A stretch of 21,991 nucleotides of DNA from JAWCLZ01 sp038850275 (GTDB lineage: Archaea; Halobacteriota; JAWCLZ01), in assembly GCA_038850275.1 (NCBI GenBank), contig JAWCLZ010000019.1:1-21991 (forward strand). The letters are read 5' to 3'. Position numbers and translations under genes: made by a program. Under the pieces are notes generated by a model that worked only from the letters and a program-made list of their open reading frames with translations, had not been told where the DNA came from and made no database searches. Of the stretch, positions 21,495-21,991 are shown piece by piece (position 1 is the stretch's first letter; every line of letters begins with the position of its first letter).

Positions 21495-21703
21495 ACTTTG
21501 CATTTCCCACCTCTTGATATGCAATGCTCAGGCTTCACACAAGCTTCAAATGCACAGGATTCAACGCAGTCCCAGAATTCCAAGCAGTTCTCTGGTCTAA
21601 CCACTTTGGCAACTCTATCCTGCATTTCCAGCACTTCACGAGGGCAAGCAGTGATGCAAGCTTCACAGCCTATGCATTTTTCCTCAACTATGATTGGAGG
21701 CAT
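21491..21703 (-). CDS. Small 4Fe-4S ferredoxin-like protein, atypical second Cys motif
   Basis: This 70-residue protein has a clean first cluster motif CIGCEACITACP (C10, C13, C16, C20). Its second half is unusual: C40, C46, C50, C55, C61 and C68 occur in CLEFWDCVESCAFEAC and after it, so the second site does not follow the common C-x2-C-x2-C-x3-C-P rule. The similar tail in other sulfur-metabolism ferredoxins suggests a real second cluster. ATG 21703 follows AAGTGATGG and the stop overlaps TusA. It probably supplies electrons in the sulfur-relay step. Confidence 0.83.
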   Translation of the reverse strand: MPPIIVEEKCIGCEACITACPREVLEMQDRVAKVVRPENCLEFWDCVESCAFEACVKPEHCISRGGKCKV

Positions 21704-21718
21704 GCCATCACTTCTAAA

Positions 21719-21856
21719 TTAATCTCCAACTATATTTTCATCTTCAAGGGGTTGATATCCATCTTTTGAAGAGCAGCGGGGACAAGCATCTAATGGTTGC
21801 TCTTTCCTCTTAATCTTCAATATCTCCCCGCAGATTTTACATCTCCAGAGCTTCAT
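21719..21856 (-). CDS. Small zinc-ribbon/rubredoxin-like protein, 45 residues
   Basis: The protein MKLWRCKICGEILKIKRKEQ followed by PLDACPRCSSKDGYQPLEDE is a clear two-knuckle ribbon (CxxC at C6/C9 and C25/C28), too short for routine ORF calling. The spacing resembles rubredoxin-like and zinc-ribbon domains. ATG 21856 follows AAAGGTGA and is 15 bases before the next ferredoxin. It may carry electrons or hold structural zinc; the sequence does not decide. Confidence 0.8.
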   Translation of the reverse strand: MKLWRCKICGEILKIKRKEQPLDACPRCSSKDGYQPLEDENIVGD

Positions 21857-21887
21857 TTTTTCACCTTTTTAGTTGCATTTATAATAC

Positions 21888-21991
21888 TTAACCTTGATCC
21901 CTTGAAGCCAAGATATTGAGCATTTTATGGGTCTCAGCATATATGCAGGGCAGCTTATTTCTGCTGCAGTCAATGTCAAGCTTGAGCATTG
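21888..21991 (-). CDS. Partial gene at right edge (uncertain frame)
   Basis: A minus-strand frame runs from the window edge to TAA 21888-21890 and would read LKLDIDCSRNKLPCIYAETH onwards. A second open frame ends at a TAA nearer to the next gene, 18-20 bases upstream of ATG 21856 and just before its AAGGTGA site. Codon use favours the first frame. The protein is not recognised; two Cys (C-x6-C) would suit the redox cluster. Confidence 0.35.
   Translation of the reverse strand, partial: MLKLDIDCSRNKLPCIYAETHKMLNILASRDQG

Noticed and set aside
1..21991. CRISPR arrays, insertion sequences, rRNA or tRNA genes
   Set aside because: No spaced direct repeats, transposase motifs or tRNA cloverleaf were found by reading both strands.

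Overview
The window looks archaeal. It has AT-rich intergenic DNA with TATA-like boxes (e.g. TTTAAATA at 9390-9397), Shine-Dalgarno sites of the GGAGGTG type with many ATGA stop/start overlaps, an archaeal two-domain pilus platform protein, class III (archaeal pilin) signal sequences, KaiC/ArlH-type ATPases, and an IscS whose PLP lysine is replaced by aspartate, as known in Archaeoglobus. The enzymes (rubrerythrin, FprA flavodiiron protein, many ferredoxins, desulforedoxin) point to a strict anaerobe that must cope with oxygen. The exact lineage cannot be fixed from this sequence.

Layout. (1) Positions 1-2520, minus strand: an oxygen/peroxide defence operon of rubrerythrin, FprA flavodiiron protein, ferritin-like protein and a partial zinc-ribbon protein. 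It diverges from an Lrp/AsnC regulator (2585-3061) followed by a small HGxEG hydrolase-like gene (3074-3667). A 24-bp near-palindrome lies between the divergent promoters. (2) 3950-9317, minus strand: a compact type IV pilus-like operon of TadA/ArlI-like ATPase, double-domain TadC/ArlJ-like platform protein and two pilin-like proteins. (3) 9435-13730, plus strand, diverging from the pilus operon: four RecA/KaiC-like domains in four proteins, a small membrane protein and a Roadblock/LC7 protein. The fourth of these proteins carries a COG2229/CvnD-like small GTPase fused to a KaiC-like domain. This is the most interesting part of the window: it looks like an ArlH-like plus MglA/MglB-like control module for the neighbouring pilus machine. 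A stand-alone response regulator (14206-14883) follows, convergent, behind a hairpin-rich non-coding stretch. (4) 15461-21991, minus strand: one long, tightly packed iron-sulfur, sulfur-relay and redox cluster. In transcription order it holds an edge fragment, zinc ribbon, ferredoxin, TusA, DsrE-like, desulforedoxin, Lys-less IscS, IscU, small Zn protein, two monocluster-type ferredoxins, flavodoxin, Hsp20, a broken ferredoxin, a TrxB-like reductase without the CxxC (probably a ferredoxin/flavodoxin-NADP reductase) and a methyltransferase.

How they fit. Regions 1 and 4 together supply the electron carriers (ferredoxins, flavodoxin, rubredoxin-like ribbons), reductase, Fe-S assembly and O2/peroxide reductases of an anaerobe. 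Regions 2 and 3 form a surface-filament system with an unusual GTPase/ATPase controller. Several genes are too short for routine ORF calling (48-, 52- and 45-aa Cys-rich proteins) and several starts are revised from Shine-Dalgarno position and overlap logic.
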